Shown here piece after piece: positions 1 to 11,790 of a stretch of DNA of 64,000 nucleotides. This DNA is from Tolypeutes matacus (lineage: Eukaryota; Chordata; Mammalia; Cingulata; Chlamyphoridae). The translations under genes and the position numbers were made by a program. Each line of letters begins with the position of its first letter. Within the stretch, counting starts at the first letter, position 1. The notes below the pieces were generated by a model, which searched no databases, was not told where the DNA came from, and worked only from the letters and a program-made list of their open reading frames with translations. The stretch is from positions 1,186,470-1,250,469 of the forward strand of contig JAKSZT010021121.1 in the NCBI GenBank assembly GCA_026826555.1. Reading direction: 5' to 3'.

Positions 1-2240
1 CTTTTTCAGAGGGATAAACTTGCCAAGGTCACCCAGATGGCTTTGGACCTGGCTGAGTCTTGCCCTTTAAGCCAGGCTTTTTCATCAATGGAATATGTGT
101 GCGCTCAGATAACCACATGTGCAAGTTGCAGAATGATTTTTTAAGTAATACCTTCTTGCTGTAACATGTTGCTTTTCAGCAGTAGAATTAAAGGAGCCCC
201 AAACAAAGTAACTTCATTTGCACAAAAATTCACAGCACTAGGCCTAATGCTAGTCAGCGACCAGCGTGGTTTCAGCAGAACAAATGACTCGAGCTCTGGA
301 TGTGTTTTAGTCAGGATGCATCTTCGTCTTGACTCTAGGCTTATGTCCCCGTGATTGGAGCTCAGCGTTGATTTCCTGAAATGTATATTCTCACCCTGCC
401 AAGCTTTGGGCAAAGTTTAGCCACAAATTCATAAATCGAAGGCTGCCTTGGGGGGTTCATTTATTCATTCCGAAAGGGCCATTTGCTTTTTGGTGGACAC
501 AGTTCACATTCCACTTAATCAGTTACTCTTAAACCGATACTTTGAAAATAGTGCAGATTCCCGGCGATTCAGACGCGCCCTTAGGTTTGCCCTCTGGAGA
601 CAGCCACAGAAATGCAAACTACAGTTCACCCGCATCAAACTCCAGCAACCATTTTTGTCAAATGGCGCCATCGTTCTCGAGCTTGAGCTGGTCCTGCAAA
701 AGGAAATGAATGGGGTCTCGGGACCTCCGCTCGGCCCACCTACCCAGCACAAGCCTCCCACCTGCACACCTTGAGCACATTGAGAAAACTCTGCCTCGGA
801 ACCTGCAGTTTTCAAATCAGAGCATTCAGGAGTCTTGACTGTCCTGAAGAAGCACAGGCTTGAGAAGAGTAACCCTGGGCCGACCTGCCCCGGTCACTTC
901 TTGAGGCCTTTCATGACAAAGGCCCTGGACTGGAGGAAGCAGCTCAGGAAACTTCCACGTTTCACCATCTATTTGGCTCTACCAACAGAAGAGAAAATCC
1001 TCCCTGACGGCCTCGACTTCCTCCCGAGTCAGTGACAAACGTGGTGGTTGGAGATGCCGGCACACCCCACCCTGTCTTCCCTGCCATCCCACCTCCGTGG
1101 CCTGCGCTGTGTCCCCCAGCTCTCCTCGCCGTCACTGCTGCACGGAGGGTGGCCTTTTGCTTTCACAGGGGCTAAAGCATCCTATTTTCACTTACAGGGA
1201 CTCCGTTGGTAGCCTAAGAACTCATCTTGTTCATAGTTTGGCCAAACTTTTCACAATTTTAACCATCAAATGCTTGGTAGGGGTGGAAGACAAGAACTAG
1301 TGTTTGTCGAGTCCCGACTCCTCTGCCTGGTGCCTTGCCGGGCGTCTTACATGCATCTGTCTCCTTTTTTCTTCAAAACGGCCCATAGAGGGTTAGTGCC
1401 GACACCCCCGATTTACACAAGGAAAGCGAGATGTGGGCAGATGAGGTGGCAGCTGGCAGCAGTCCATGCGTCTAGTTGACCTTCCCCAAACACCTAGGAG
1501 GACCGTCCCACGTGGCTAGGGGGCTTGTTTATGTGTCCACGGCCGGCGTGGCTCTAGGCAGCAAGGAGCCAGGGCTGGATGTCCAGCCACGGGTTGTGGA
1601 TGGAGCTGCCTGTGTATTAGAAAGCTCCTTCTGTCATCCGCTGCTCTGGAGGGCCCACGGGCAGAGAGTGGAAGAGACGAGGCCCAGGTATGGTATCAGG
1701 AGGGGACCAGCATGGTGGAGGGATGCCAAAGCTTTATGAGAAGGGGGCAGCGTGGGGCATGTGCTGGGCGGGAGTTTGGAGCAGGGGCATTCCTGTGGCT
1801 AAGCTTCTTTCCCCTTCATTCCAAGGGGAAAGTGGCTGGAGGGTGGGGCCCAGGCCTGGGCTTCGGAAAGCAAGGGGAAGGGATAGTTGCCTACATCACC
1901 GTTTTGGCAGGAAGCCACGTTGGCAGAGAGAAGTGGTGTGTTTATCCAGCATGGACTTGGCGACGACCTCTCTCTGTAGCTGTTGAGTTACCTGCCCTCT
2001 GGGGTCTACAAGGGACCGAGGGTGTCTCCCCAGGACAGCGAGCACAGGCCTTCAGTGGCGTCCCGTTCTCTGCCCGTTGAGGGACTCTGTCTGGCAGGGT
2101 GAGAGTTCCAGGGTCTGCAGTGGCCCCAGCGTCTGTATGAGGTGGGGTTCTCAGGGCAGTGCGTGTCGCTAAAGAGTGAGAATTGTGCCACTGCCAGACC
2201 CCTTAGATAACAAAGGAAACTTGTCAGATTAAAGTGCTCT
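1..2240. other. ZNF618 upstream intron, first part
   Basis: Intronic sequence 5' of the first visible exon. I recognise only a worn MIR-like block near 1285-1465 (minus orientation). The rest looks unique, moderately GC-rich, with no coding exon, CpG island or promoter that I can support. Short open frames here have no family resemblance. Confidence 0.6.
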
Positions 2241-2257
2241 TGACCATAATTCTTTTT

Positions 2258-2648
2258 TTTTTAAAGATTTATTTTTATTTATTTCTCCCACCCCCGCCCC
2301 ATTGTTTTTGTGCTCACTGTCTGCTCTCTGTGTGTTCTTCTATGTCTGCTTGTCTTCTCTTTAGGTGGCACTGGGAACTGATCTAGGGACCTTTCAGAGT
2401 GGGAGAGAGGTGCTCAATCTCCTGCGCCACCTCAGCTCCCTGGTCTGCTGCGTCTCTTATTGTCTCTCCTCTGTGTCTCTTTTTGTTGTGTCATCTTGGA
2501 GCACCAGCTCTCTGCGCGGGCCAGCACTCCGTATGAACCAGCTCGCTGCGCGGGCCAGCTTACCTTTTACCAGGAGACCCAGGGAATCGAACCCTGGACC
2601 TCCTGTATGGTAGGCGGGAGCCCACTTGCTTGAGCCACATCTGATTCC
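2258..2648 (-). mobile_element. DAS-like tRNA-derived SINE, inserted on minus strand
   Basis: It is flanked by a perfect 17-bp target-site duplication, TGACCATAATTCTTTTT, at 2241-2257 and 2649-2665. On the minus strand it starts with a tRNA-like head (GATGTGGCTCAAGCAAGTGG, then GGTTCGATTCC as a B-box) and ends in an A-rich tail. The body carries the GAGACACAGAGGAGAGACAA and AGAAGACAAGCAGACA segments I associate with xenarthran DAS-SINEs. The motif CTGCGCGGGCCAGC occurs twice, 34 bp apart, where the copy at 3088-3400 has it once. The clean duplication marks a fairly young insertion. Confidence 0.88.
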
Positions 2649-3087
2649 TGACCATAATTCTTTTTAATGACCTGAGCCAACCTTTCATGTGCAAAGACAC
2701 CTGCAAAAGAAGTTCCCGATTTTAACCAGGAATGCCCCACCCTGCCAAACTCTGGAGTTTATGACAAGACTCTTGCTTTTCCCTACTTTGTTTAAATGGA
2801 CCAGGGAATTAACTCTTAATATTTGAATCTTAACACCATAATTCTGAACTGCAATATTACTCAGCATTGTGGCTGACTGACACTGTACATTGAAGAAAAT
2901 TAAGTGCATAAGAATTATCTTAAACTAGCGATAGATTTATGCATTGTAGATTATTTTGAATTTCTAAACTGTTAAGAGTTGTTTAATAGATGAATAGTTT
3001 TAATCTATTAATCTAGTCTTTTTTGCTTGACTATTTTTTAAAATACATCAGTGATTCATGACAGAAATGGACATGCAGATAATTTTT

Positions 3088-3400
3088 AAAATAATTTACC
3101 CCCTCCTTGTTGTTTTGCACTTGCTGTCTGCTCTGTGTCCATTCGCTGTGTGCTCTCTGTGTCTGCTTGTCTTCTCTTCTCATCTTCTCTTTAGGAGGCA
3201 CTGGGACCAATCCTGGGACCTCCGATGTGGAAAGAGAGGCACTCAATCACTTGAGCCATGTCAGCTCCCTGGTTTGTTGTGTCTCTCATTGTCTCTCCTC
3301 TTTGTCTCTTTCTGTGGCACCAGCTCTCTGCGCGGGCCAGCTCGCTTTCCCCAGGAGGTAGACGGGAGCCCAATCGCTTGAGCCACATCCGCTTCCCTAC
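3088..3400 (-). mobile_element. DAS-like tRNA-derived SINE, second copy
   Basis: Same family and orientation as 2258-2648 but shorter. It is bounded by a 13-bp target-site duplication, TGCAGATAATTTT, at 3074-3086 and 3402-3414. The tRNA-like head (GATGTGGCTCAAGCGATTGG on the minus strand) is intact in outline. The head has lost most of its B-box region compared with the first copy, so it is probably not transcribable. Confidence 0.87.
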
Positions 3401-3494
3401 GTGCAGATAATTTTGAGGGTTATTAAGGAAGGGGTGATGGTTTGAGGATTTGAAATGGTAAGTGCAGATGTAGGTCTGAGTCCACTGCCGGTTC

Positions 3495-3514
3495 TTTTTT
3501 TTTTTTTTTTTTTT
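3495..3514. repeat. Poly(T) tract
   Basis: A 20-T run in intron. It could be the tail of a fully decayed minus-strand retroelement, but nothing beside it is recognisable. Confidence 0.8.
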
Positions 3515-3929
3515 GGCCCTTCTTAGGGACGTGGTAAGGCTGTGGCCTTTCTTTCCATTGTGATTTCTATTACTTTCACAAAGAACATTTCTGAGGACAG
3601 CAGCCATTTTTGAACACACCAAGGAGAACGCGAGGTCAGCGGCTAACGCAGAGCCTGAGCACTTTTGTGTGTAGAGGGGCGGGAACCCTGCATTCCTTTG
3701 TTTTGTTCCATCTTTGTAATATGTAAGGCACCTAGCATGCACCTGGAGACACTAAGCCTACGGCGGAAGACGAGGCAGCACGTTCTCTGTTCTTTGGAAC
3801 TTCTGGTTGTTTTGTCACTTATTTCTTCATTTGTTCAAGTTGTTTTATTATTTTTTCTTCTTTCAGAAAGAGAAAACAAAAGTCATCCAGATGATTAAAG
3901 GCCGGGCTTTGGAGTTGGGCAGACATGTG

Positions 3930-4052
3930 TCAACTCCTGGTTCTGTTATAAGAAAATTGTGTGACCATGAAAAAGTCACTCTGTTTCTCTGAGCTTTGGT
4001 TTTCTTACCTATAAAACAAAACGTTATAACCTACTGTATAAGGTGTTGTGAG
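3930..4052 (+). repeat. MIR SINE fragment
   Basis: Shows the MIR core order: TGTGTGACC, AAGTCACT, TTTCTCTGAGC, TTCTTACCTATAAAA, then TGTTGTGAGGA. Ancient, diverged, without visible target-site duplication. Confidence 0.75.
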
Positions 4053-4062
4053 GAATATTGAG

Positions 4063-4490
4063 ATGGTGTGGGTGTGTGTGGTGTGGGTGTGTGAGGTGTA
4101 GGTGCAGGTGAGTGCAGTATAGGTGTAGGTGCGTGCGGTGTAGGTGTGCATGTGTGAGGTGTAGTTGTAGGTGCAGTGTAGGTGTGTGCGGGTTAGGTGC
4201 AGGTGCAGGTATGGTGTAGGTGTAGGTGCGTGCGGTGTAGGTGTGGGTGTGTGTGGTATCGGTGCAGGTGCATGCAGTGTAGGTGCGTGTAGTGTAGGTG
4301 CGGGTGTGCGCGGTATAGGTGTAGGTGCAGGTGCGTGCGGTATAGTTGTAGGAGCGTGTGGTGGAGGTGGAGGTGTGTGTGGTGGAGGTGGAGGTGCAGG
4401 TGTGTGCGGTGTAGGTGTAGGTGCAGGTATGTGCAGTGTAGGTACAGTGTGGGTGGAGGTGCAGGTGAGTGCGGTGGAGGTGTCCTGTAC
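4063..4490 (+). repeat. GT-rich hexamer-based minisatellite
   Basis: About 430 bp built from variants of a 6-bp unit GGTGTA / GGTGCA / GGTGCG interspersed with TGTGCGGT-type units. Because the unit is a multiple of three and lacks stops, both strands stay open (Val-Gly-Val-Gly one way, His-Leu-His-Thr the other). These open frames are artefacts of the repeat, not genes. Unit order is irregular, suggesting an old, internally shuffled array likely to vary in length. Confidence 0.9.
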
Positions 4491-4499
4491 ACCCTGTAG

Positions 4500-5570
4500 G
4501 TATCTGGCACCTTGTAGGCACTCGATGCATCATAGCTGCCCCTTGTCACCACTGTCCTCGTCTTGCCATAGCTAAGGTCACCACCAGCCTCAGCTGCCCA
4601 CCCCGCATGCTGGCAGATTTAGGTCCAGTCGCCTTCTGTTAGCTGTCACCTTCAGCCAGACAGCTGACCTCTGCCACGGGTCTGGCACAGGGATGCAAAA
4701 AGCAGAGGGCTGGACCCTTGCCCTGAAGATCTCCCAGAACCACATAGGATTTGAGGATGGGTTTGGAGCAAGAGCCCGGCAGAAGCAAACAGGAGCGTCC
4801 CCAGAGCCAGTGGGCACTGCAGGTGCCTCGGCTGTTAGAGGGGCAGCTGCCCTCAGCCCTCGGTACCACCGCCCAGCCTGCGTCTATGCTAATTGACCTT
4901 TAGGGTGGTGACCTGTGTCCTTAAGAGAAGGACCGAGTATGACCAAGCTGCTGTATTTTGGCATTTCAGGAATTTTTCGCCAGAAAGGGTGAAGATAAGA
5001 CTTGAACACATGAGGAATAAATGTCACTTACGCAGAAAATTGGCTTCTGGGAAACATCTCAAATCCACATTACACCGGGGGCCCTGTGAATGAGATGTTA
5101 GGAAATTTGGTTCTGAGTATTAACTGAAGCAATTAAACCATCGGCGGTTCTTTCTGGTGATGGAGCCATTTTCTGAGGAGTCTGGCATATTTACCTGTTT
5201 ATGTCTGATCGTGGGAAGAGGTTTTCTAGATCAGAGCCTGCAGGTGTGAGGAAGGTAGTCCCGGCATTGACCTTCCCAGGGCTTGTTTGTTGCTTCGTCC
5301 AGCAAACAGCTCCTTGTTCATCACCCACCACACGTGGCCACCGCTCTAGGTGCCGGCATATGAATCGAAACGGTTCCCGTCCTCTCGTATTTCGCCTCAG
5401 AGTCGGGGAGACACAGACACCACTACAGTGGATAAAGAGGTCACGGTGTATCAGGGTAAATATCAAGAAGAAAGCCGCGAGCAGGGAAGGGGAAGCTGCA
5501 ATGTCGGAAGCCTGGGCAGAGGTGAGGTGGGTGAAATTTTAGACTGGAAAGCCCGGGAAGTCCCTCCAGA
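4500..5570. other. Intron, no recognised element
   Basis: Unique-looking intronic sequence between the minisatellite and the L1-type insertion. No exon, RNA gene or repeat that I can support. Confidence 0.55.
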
Positions 5571-5584
5571 GACTGGGATTTTTT

Positions 5585-6237
5585 TTTTTTTTTTTTTTAA
5601 TATATTTTTCTTATTTTTTTTTTTGAAGATACTTAGATTACACAAATGTCACACAAATTATAGGGATTCCCATATGCCCCACCCCCCACACCCTCCCACA
5701 TAAGCAACATCCTTCATTAGTGTGGCACATTCATTGCAACTGATAAACACATCTTGGGGCATTGCCCATGAGCATGGACCATAGTTCACACTGTAGTCTA
5801 CACTCCCTCCCACACAGTTCTGCAGGCTATGGGAAGATACATAATGGCCTATATCTGTCATTGCAGTGCCATTCTGGATGATTCCCAAGTCTGAAAAAGC
5901 CCCTGCATTACACCTGTCTTTCCGTCCCCTACCCCCAGAGCCTCCAGTGGCCACTGCGTCCACATCAATGTTATAATTTCTTCCATTACTAGAATAATAA
6001 CAATCTGTTGTAGAATACCAGTAAGTCCACTCTAGTCCATAGTTCTTTCCCCAGTCCTGAGGATTCTGGGATGGTGATGTCCACTCCTCCTCTAATTGAG
6101 AGGGGGCTTCAATCCCATACAGCCAATGGATGGGACTCTCTTGCTTGCAGTTGTCAGCTCTCCCGTTTCCTTGGTATGGTGGTTGTCAGTCCTCACCTCC
6201 TTGTTAGTTGTCCTGGGTGAGTCCAATGAACTGGAGG
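5585..6237 (-). mobile_element. L1-type poly(A) retroelement fragment (xenarthran type), copy 1
   Basis: About 650 bp, minus orientation, with the poly(A) end at the left as a long T tract. It is flanked by a near-perfect duplication GACTGGGA(T/C)TTTT at about 5571-5584 and 6238-6250, as expected of target-primed reverse transcription with 5' truncation. It aligns along most of its length with 7558-8269 (shared blocks include ATCCTTCAT and AGTGTGGCACAT, TCCCACACAGTTCTGCA, AAGTCCACTCTAGTCCATAG). I recall similar sequence as the 3' part of xenarthran L1; the family name needs a repeat-library check. Confidence 0.75.
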
Positions 6238-6923
6238 GACTGGGACTTTTGAAGGAGTGAGGAACTAGCCATGGGCATGTCTGGGGAAGGGAGAGTGTAG
6301 TCCAGGCAGAGGAAAGAGCAGATGCAAAAGCCCAAGGTGGGAGCTTGCCTGAATGTTCCCTGAGCAAGGAGACTGGTGTGTCCAGAGGCGAGAACAAGAA
6401 TGGGGAGCATTAGCAGGTGAGGTCAGAGGGCACGTAGGGCGGGTCGCAGGGAGCCCTGAGGTCATGTGGAGGACTCGGGCTGTTACTCCAGAGGAAACTT
6501 GGAACCATCAGTGGGTTTTGAACCCAGGAGTGACACGGCCTGGCTTATCTTGACAGCATTGCTCCAGCTGCCGGGTTGAACACAGATTTCTGGGCAGGGG
6601 GTGAGGGCGGTTTGTTCCAACAAGGCAGGACAGAGGAGAAGGTTAGTGGGACCAAGTGGTGGCTGTGGGGTGGGGAAGGGTGTCCAGGTTCTGGACATAT
6701 TTTGCTGGTGGACTCATTAGAGTCAGAGAGGGCAGAATCAAGGGTAATTTCCGGGTCTGGGCCCGAGGCGCTGGAACGAGAAGATGGCAGGAGGAGCTGA
6801 CTCGGGAGGGGCATAGCGCAGTGTGGCTTTGGGCCTCTGTGGCCGTTTGGTATTGTTTATGGATTCCAAAAGTAAATATTGGATTGTGTTTGTAACTGGT
6901 CTGTTCTTCTGAGTGTATTAGAT
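6238..6923. other. Intron, no recognised element
   Basis: Unique-looking sequence between an L1-type insertion and a solo LTR. Nothing supportable as gene or repeat. Confidence 0.55.
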
Positions 6924-7455
6924 TGTATTAGACTCAGAGGTTTCACTTTTACTTTATTAAATCAAGATTAGGCCTTTTATTTGACCACATCATTAGGATG
7001 ACTCGGTTTGAGTCCCTGCCTGCAGCTAGCCTACAGCTGTGGGCTATATAAACGGATACTCAGTCAAAGACAGGGAAGTAAACACACGGAGAAGGAGAAC
7101 ACAGAGTTTAGTTTGGACACTGGAGCCCAGGGTGAGAGCCGAGCCGTTCACCTCGTAGTTTGCAGCTAAAGAGACCAGAAGCCCGAACAGCTGAGAAATC
7201 CCAGAAAGAAAGGAGCCTTAGGCCAGCCTACAGCTGAGATCGGAAGAAGCTGGGACCACGTAGCCTTAGGAGGAAGAGGAAGGCTGAACCTTGTAGAGAC
7301 CAGCAGCCATCTTGCTCCATCACGTGGCAACAGACTTTGGTGAGGGAAGTAACTTACTCGTTTATGGCCTTGTGACTACCCCAAATAAATGCCCTTTATA
7401 AAAGCCAACAGATTTCTGGTATTTTACATCAGCACCCCTTTGGCTGACTAATACA
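6924..7455 (+). mobile_element. Solo LTR, ERVL-like
   Basis: A 532-bp unit that begins TGTATTAGAC and ends GACTAATACA, the TG...CA inverted ends of a retroviral LTR. It carries a TATA-like CTATATAAAC near 7042-7052 and an AATAAA polyadenylation signal at about 7385, in the order and spacing of U3-R-U5. No internal retroviral sequence lies on either side, so it is a solo LTR from recombination. TGTATTAG ends resemble ERVL-group LTRs. I could not find matching 5-bp flanks. Confidence 0.75.
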
Positions 7456-7557
7456 ACCTGTTACGTTTGAGATGCCTGTTAGGCATCCAGGTCGAGGGGT
7501 CGGTTGTTTATGCAGGTCTGGAGTTCAGGCGGGAGGTCCAGGCTGGAGAGAGAATTT

Positions 7558-8269
7558 TTTTTAATTTTATTCTCTTTATTATTATTATTTGTATTAATTT
7601 TTTTTTTATTATTGTGGGTAAAAATCAAATTTTTCACAATACATACCAATATTTGTAAAATGATATATAAATATATATGCATATATGTGCATTTGCTTAC
7701 ATAAATGTAATTTTTTTATGTATGTATATTTTAAAAGGTGCTTAGATTACCTAAATATTACACAGAAATTACAGGGATTCCCATGTTCCGCACCTCCCAC
7801 ACCTCCCACAACATCCCACACAAACATCCTTCATCAGTGTGGCACATCACCTGCAATGGATATACACATCCTGGGGCCTTGCCACCAAGCATAGACCACA
7901 GTTCACATCGTAGACCACACTCTCTCCCACACAGTTCTGCATGGCATATGCTTTTGTAAAATGGCCTACATCCGTCGCTGCAACGCTACTCAGGACAACC
8001 CCCAAGTCCCGAAAAAGCCCCTGTATTTCAACTGCCCTTCCCCTCCCTGCCCTGAGAGCGTCCAGTGGCCACCGGCTCCACCTCACTGTTATAATTTCTT
8101 CAGTCACAGTATGTCTACAACAGAATACCATTAAGTCCACTCTAGTCCATAGCTCTTCCCCCAATCCTGAGGGGACTGGGATGGTGATGTCCACTCCACC
8201 TCCAAGTGAGAGAGGGCTTATATCCCATGGATATGGTGGATGGGATTATCCTGCCTGCAGCTGCAGGCC
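7558..8269 (-). mobile_element. L1-type poly(A) retroelement fragment (xenarthran type), copy 2
   Basis: About 710 bp, minus orientation, with an AT-rich/poly(T) left end. A perfect 15-bp target-site duplication, CTGGAGAGAGAATTT, lies at 7543-7557 and 8270-8284. It is related to copy 1 at 5585-6237 over some 500 bp. It is 5'-truncated about 100 bp earlier than copy 1, so the two are independent insertions. Open frames on the minus strand cover part of it but do not stay in register between the copies, so I do not call a protein. Confidence 0.8.
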
Positions 8270-8284
8270 CTGGAGAGAGAATTT

Positions 8285-9529
8285 GAAATTCATCATCATA
8301 TAGTTAATATTTAAAAGCATAAGTCTGGATGACATCACAGGAGTGAGTGCAGGTAAAAATAGAAGAAGTTCTAGAAGCAATCCTTGGTGCATGCCGACAT
8401 ACGCTGAAGGGTTGGGGAGATGATGAGGAATCAGCGAGACAGACAAGAGTGGCCAGAAGATGGGTGTCCACGGGCCAAGCATGGAACAAAGTGAGGAAAG
8501 AGTTGCAAGAAGAGAGAGGGGCACTGTATCAAAGGCTGCTGAGAGAGGACAAATTAGATGACTGAGATTTGACCACTGGATTTGACCACACGGGGGTCAC
8601 GGGGGGCCCTGGGAAAGAGCAGGTCTGATCAAGTGGTGGACACACCAGCCTGACGGGAATGGGCAGCGTCGGAAGTAATGCCAGGGAGAGGGCCTGCCAG
8701 CAGCAGCAATTGGGGGAGAATCATTTGCGCTCAGAAAATCAGTTGGCCCGCAGAGAAGAAGAGTTGGAAAGTTCAGTTAGTATTCAGCCCTGCAGCAGAG
8801 TCAACACACATGGTCCCTGAGTATGACGGATATGCATTAATTCCTTTAATGTCCCGTGCCTGTGCAGAGAGTGTGTTTAAGCCCAGCTTGAGGCCAGTTA
8901 ACCCTCATTCCTAATGAGTGGAGTCTGTTTTAATGTAGTTTTATTCCAGAGGGAGTTAACCAAGTTGCCATCTACACAATGCGGCTGCAGGTTTTCCCCC
9001 CACCCTTAGCGTCATTGCAGGGGGGTAAGGCACCAGAGTAACCGGGGTCTGGGAGCAGGTGGAGTGGTCCTCAGCCGAGTCTCGGGGCGTAGGTGGGTGG
9101 GACACACATGCCCTGCTGGGTACTGATCTGGCCTCTACAAGGGCCATAGCTCCAGCTCCCTGGCTCCAGCTCATTCCCTGGGTAGATAGAAAACTGAATC
9201 CCAGAGAATCAGCGGCAGAGACGGGACTGAAACCCCAGGGTCCTGAGGACTTCTCATAACCACTGTGACTTGGACCTTCTGGCTTCTGCAGGTAGAAGTT
9301 GTGCCCAGAAAGGAAGTTGTCTGAGTCCTGGGCACCTGGCATGGCTCGGGACTCTTGCTCTGTCAGGCCCAGAAATGGCATTTGTCTTGGGGCCTCAAGC
9401 CCACTGATAAGTTACTGGCTTGCACTATCTTTGGCTTTAGAGTTTTTAGTGGGAAGAGCACTGGGATAGGATTCAGAAGAATTGTTTTGGGACCAAGCTC
9501 ATCACTGGAAGTTGTACAGCCCGGGGCAT
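8285..9529. other. Intron, no recognised element
   Basis: Unique-looking intronic sequence; no exon or repeat recognised. Confidence 0.5.
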
Positions 9530-9655
9530 ACCATTCATTCACCCATGTTTATTGAATTCCTGCTATGCACCAGGCACTTTGCTAGGGCTGGGGATCTGGA
9601 CGTGAATAAAACAGACGGGCCCTGTTCTGCACTTCACTTTCCCCGTCAGTCCACA
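9530..9655 (-). repeat. L2 LINE 3'-end fragment
   Basis: TTTATTGAATTCCTGCTATG, then CACCAGGCACTTTGCTAGG and GTGAATAAAACAGAC follow the antisense L2 3' end. Ancient and diverged. Confidence 0.75.
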
Positions 9656-9884
9656 GGGCTCTTGTGAAGCCAGATGTGATGGGGTGGGTGTCAGCCCATG
9701 AAGAATGGCCAGGTAAGGCAGAGAAAGGTACTTAGTTCTGAAATCTCCCCAGGCAGACTCTGCAAGCACATTGGCCTGGCCTGACATGACAATGAGGACA
9801 AGTGAAAACGAAGTGAAAGGAGACATAGGGCAGTGGAATGCAAACTTACCCACTTTGGAGCTGTTTCTTGAAGTTTAGTCTTAG

Positions 9885-10270
9885 TGCATTCATTTCTTAT
9901 GACTGCTGTAACACATGGCTTCAAAACAGGTGGTTTGAAACATCGGTGACTTATTCTCTCCGATGCTCTAGGGGAGAACCTTTTCTTTGCCTCTTCCACC
10001 TTCTGGTGGTTCCAGAGGTTTCTTGACTGGTGGCTGCATCCAGTTTCCACTTCTCTAGTCACTTGCTTCTCTCTCGTTTGTTTCAAATCTCCCTCTGCCT
10101 CTCTCTTACAAGGGCACTTGTCATTGGATTTAGGGCCCACCCAGTTGTTTAGGGTGATCTCTTCATCTCAAGATCCATCTGCAAAGATCCTTTTTCCAAA
10201 TAAGTTCATATTCACAGGGTCCTGGGATTAGGGTGTGGATATATCTTTTGGGAACCACCATTTACCGAGC
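9885..10270 (+). repeat. Ancient mammalian interspersed repeat (LTR- or DNA-type)
   Basis: The order CATTTCTTATGACTGCTGTAA, GGTGGTTTGAAAC, CTTCTTACAAGGGCACTTGT-like, TTTAGGGCCCACCC and GATCCTTTTTCCAAATAAG matches a repeat widespread in placental mammals whose name I cannot fix from memory. No coding potential. Confidence 0.6.
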
Positions 10271-11571
10271 TATAGGGAGGAAGAAGCCCTAATGTCTACA
10301 TCAGTCAAAAACCAAAGTTGTGTTTATTGAAGATGGAGAAAGTATAAGGGGCTTGGAGCTCACCAACATCTCCCTGGCGTAGGCCTCCTGGGTGCTCCTA
10401 GGCCTCTTCTGTGGAACCCCTAGGCCTTCAAGGAACACACTTTGAGAACCATTGCCTTAGGAAAAGGGCTCTTAGGGAATTCCTTGGCAGCATCCCACTT
10501 GGTCTGGCTTTCCTCTTAGCAAAGTGGTGTCAGCAGAAACCAGTGACCACAGACAGCATGTACTTAACTGAAAAATAATCCCTTTAGTGCCCAACTTTGG
10601 ATTTGGTGTTGAAGTATGACTTGGGTTAAATATAAAATTCATAGCATATCTTGAGCAACTATTTTGTAGTTATCTATATATAAATCTATTTTACAGCGAC
10701 ACAAATAGAATAGATTATGGAGTGTCAGCATGTAGATAGATTCCAAGTACTTTTTCACTAATATACCTAATGATTCGTGCTGAGAATATCCAAGGGCTCC
10801 ACTGTACATTTAAATGGATATAATTAAAATAACGAGCTCTATTTTAAAAAATGATATATGAAAAAAATTTTAAAGAACTTAGAAGTAGCTGCACCACTAA
10901 TTCAAAGTGATATAAGTACTTCTGTGATTCCATTGTTATTAGGACACCTAATTAAATGCAAAGCTTCTGAGAAAGGCAACATTTGGGCTTGTAAATCTAA
11001 AGCACAGAAGCCCGGGAAGGGTGGGCGATGGGAGAGTTGCCCAAGTCCTTGGTGCAGCCAGGACTGAGGGGTGTCACACTTAAGGGAGTGCATGCCCCTT
11101 GGGTGAGAGGGTGACGCATGTGGCTCCCACCTTCTGTGGGCTAAATCAGGGGTCGGGCTGGTCCCACAGCTCCTTCTGTATTTGCCAGCACAGGCTCTGA
11201 TCTTTGTGGGGGAATTGGGGTAGGTAGAAGAGCTGAGGAGAGTCTGCCTTCCCACGGGAGGAAGTCATATTTTTCCGCTTCCGCTTTGCTAGCTGTTATG
11301 GGACACATCCAGGGGACAGTGTGGCAGTACAATGGAAAGGACAAAGGATGGGTGTCAGGCGACGTGGATATGGGTCCTGTCTGTGCCACGTGCTTTGCCT
11401 TTGGAGAGGGCCTCCCCATGGTGCCTTTATGCCCAGGCCTATTGCAGGTGGCTGACCTTTCACCATTCAAACCCACCTTGAAGATCCATTCCAGCCAGCC
11501 CTCAGGGTCACAGGAGGCGTCAGTCCCAGCAGCTGCTCTCAGGGAGCTTACCAGGAGGCTGGTATTCTTTC
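10271..11571. other. Intron with AT-rich patch
   Basis: Nothing gene-like. About 10560-10960 is clearly AT-rich, flanked by GC-richer sequence; it may be a decayed L1 but I cannot align it. Confidence 0.45.
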
Positions 11572-11790
11572 AGTATTCAGCAGATATTTATTGAGCACCT
11601 ACTATGTGCCTACTGGGTACCAGGAATAGAGTGGTGCTCCAGTGCTCACGCCCACTCTTAAGGCTTGAATAGTCTGGTAAGTCAGTAATAGGACAAGCTC
11701 TTTGCAAGTAGTGATCAAAGCTACAAAGGAAATAAAGTGATGTGCTAGAAGCTAGACTGGGAGGTCAGAAAGGTGACATGTGAGCTGAGT
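11572..11790 (-). repeat. L2 LINE 3'-end fragment
   Basis: TATTTATTGAGCACCTACTA then TGTGCC is the hallmark antisense L2 3' end, followed by diverged L2-like sequence. Confidence 0.8.

Noticed and set aside
4024..4575. Open frames of 119-169 codons on both strands
   Set aside because: They are translations of the hexamer minisatellite; a 6-bp unit without stops stays open in several frames.
5658..8194. Similar minus-strand frames in the two L1-type copies (both with QNCVG and PQDV)
   Set aside because: The frames agree only over part of the element and shift relative to each other upstream, as expected for homologous non-coding 3' sequence.
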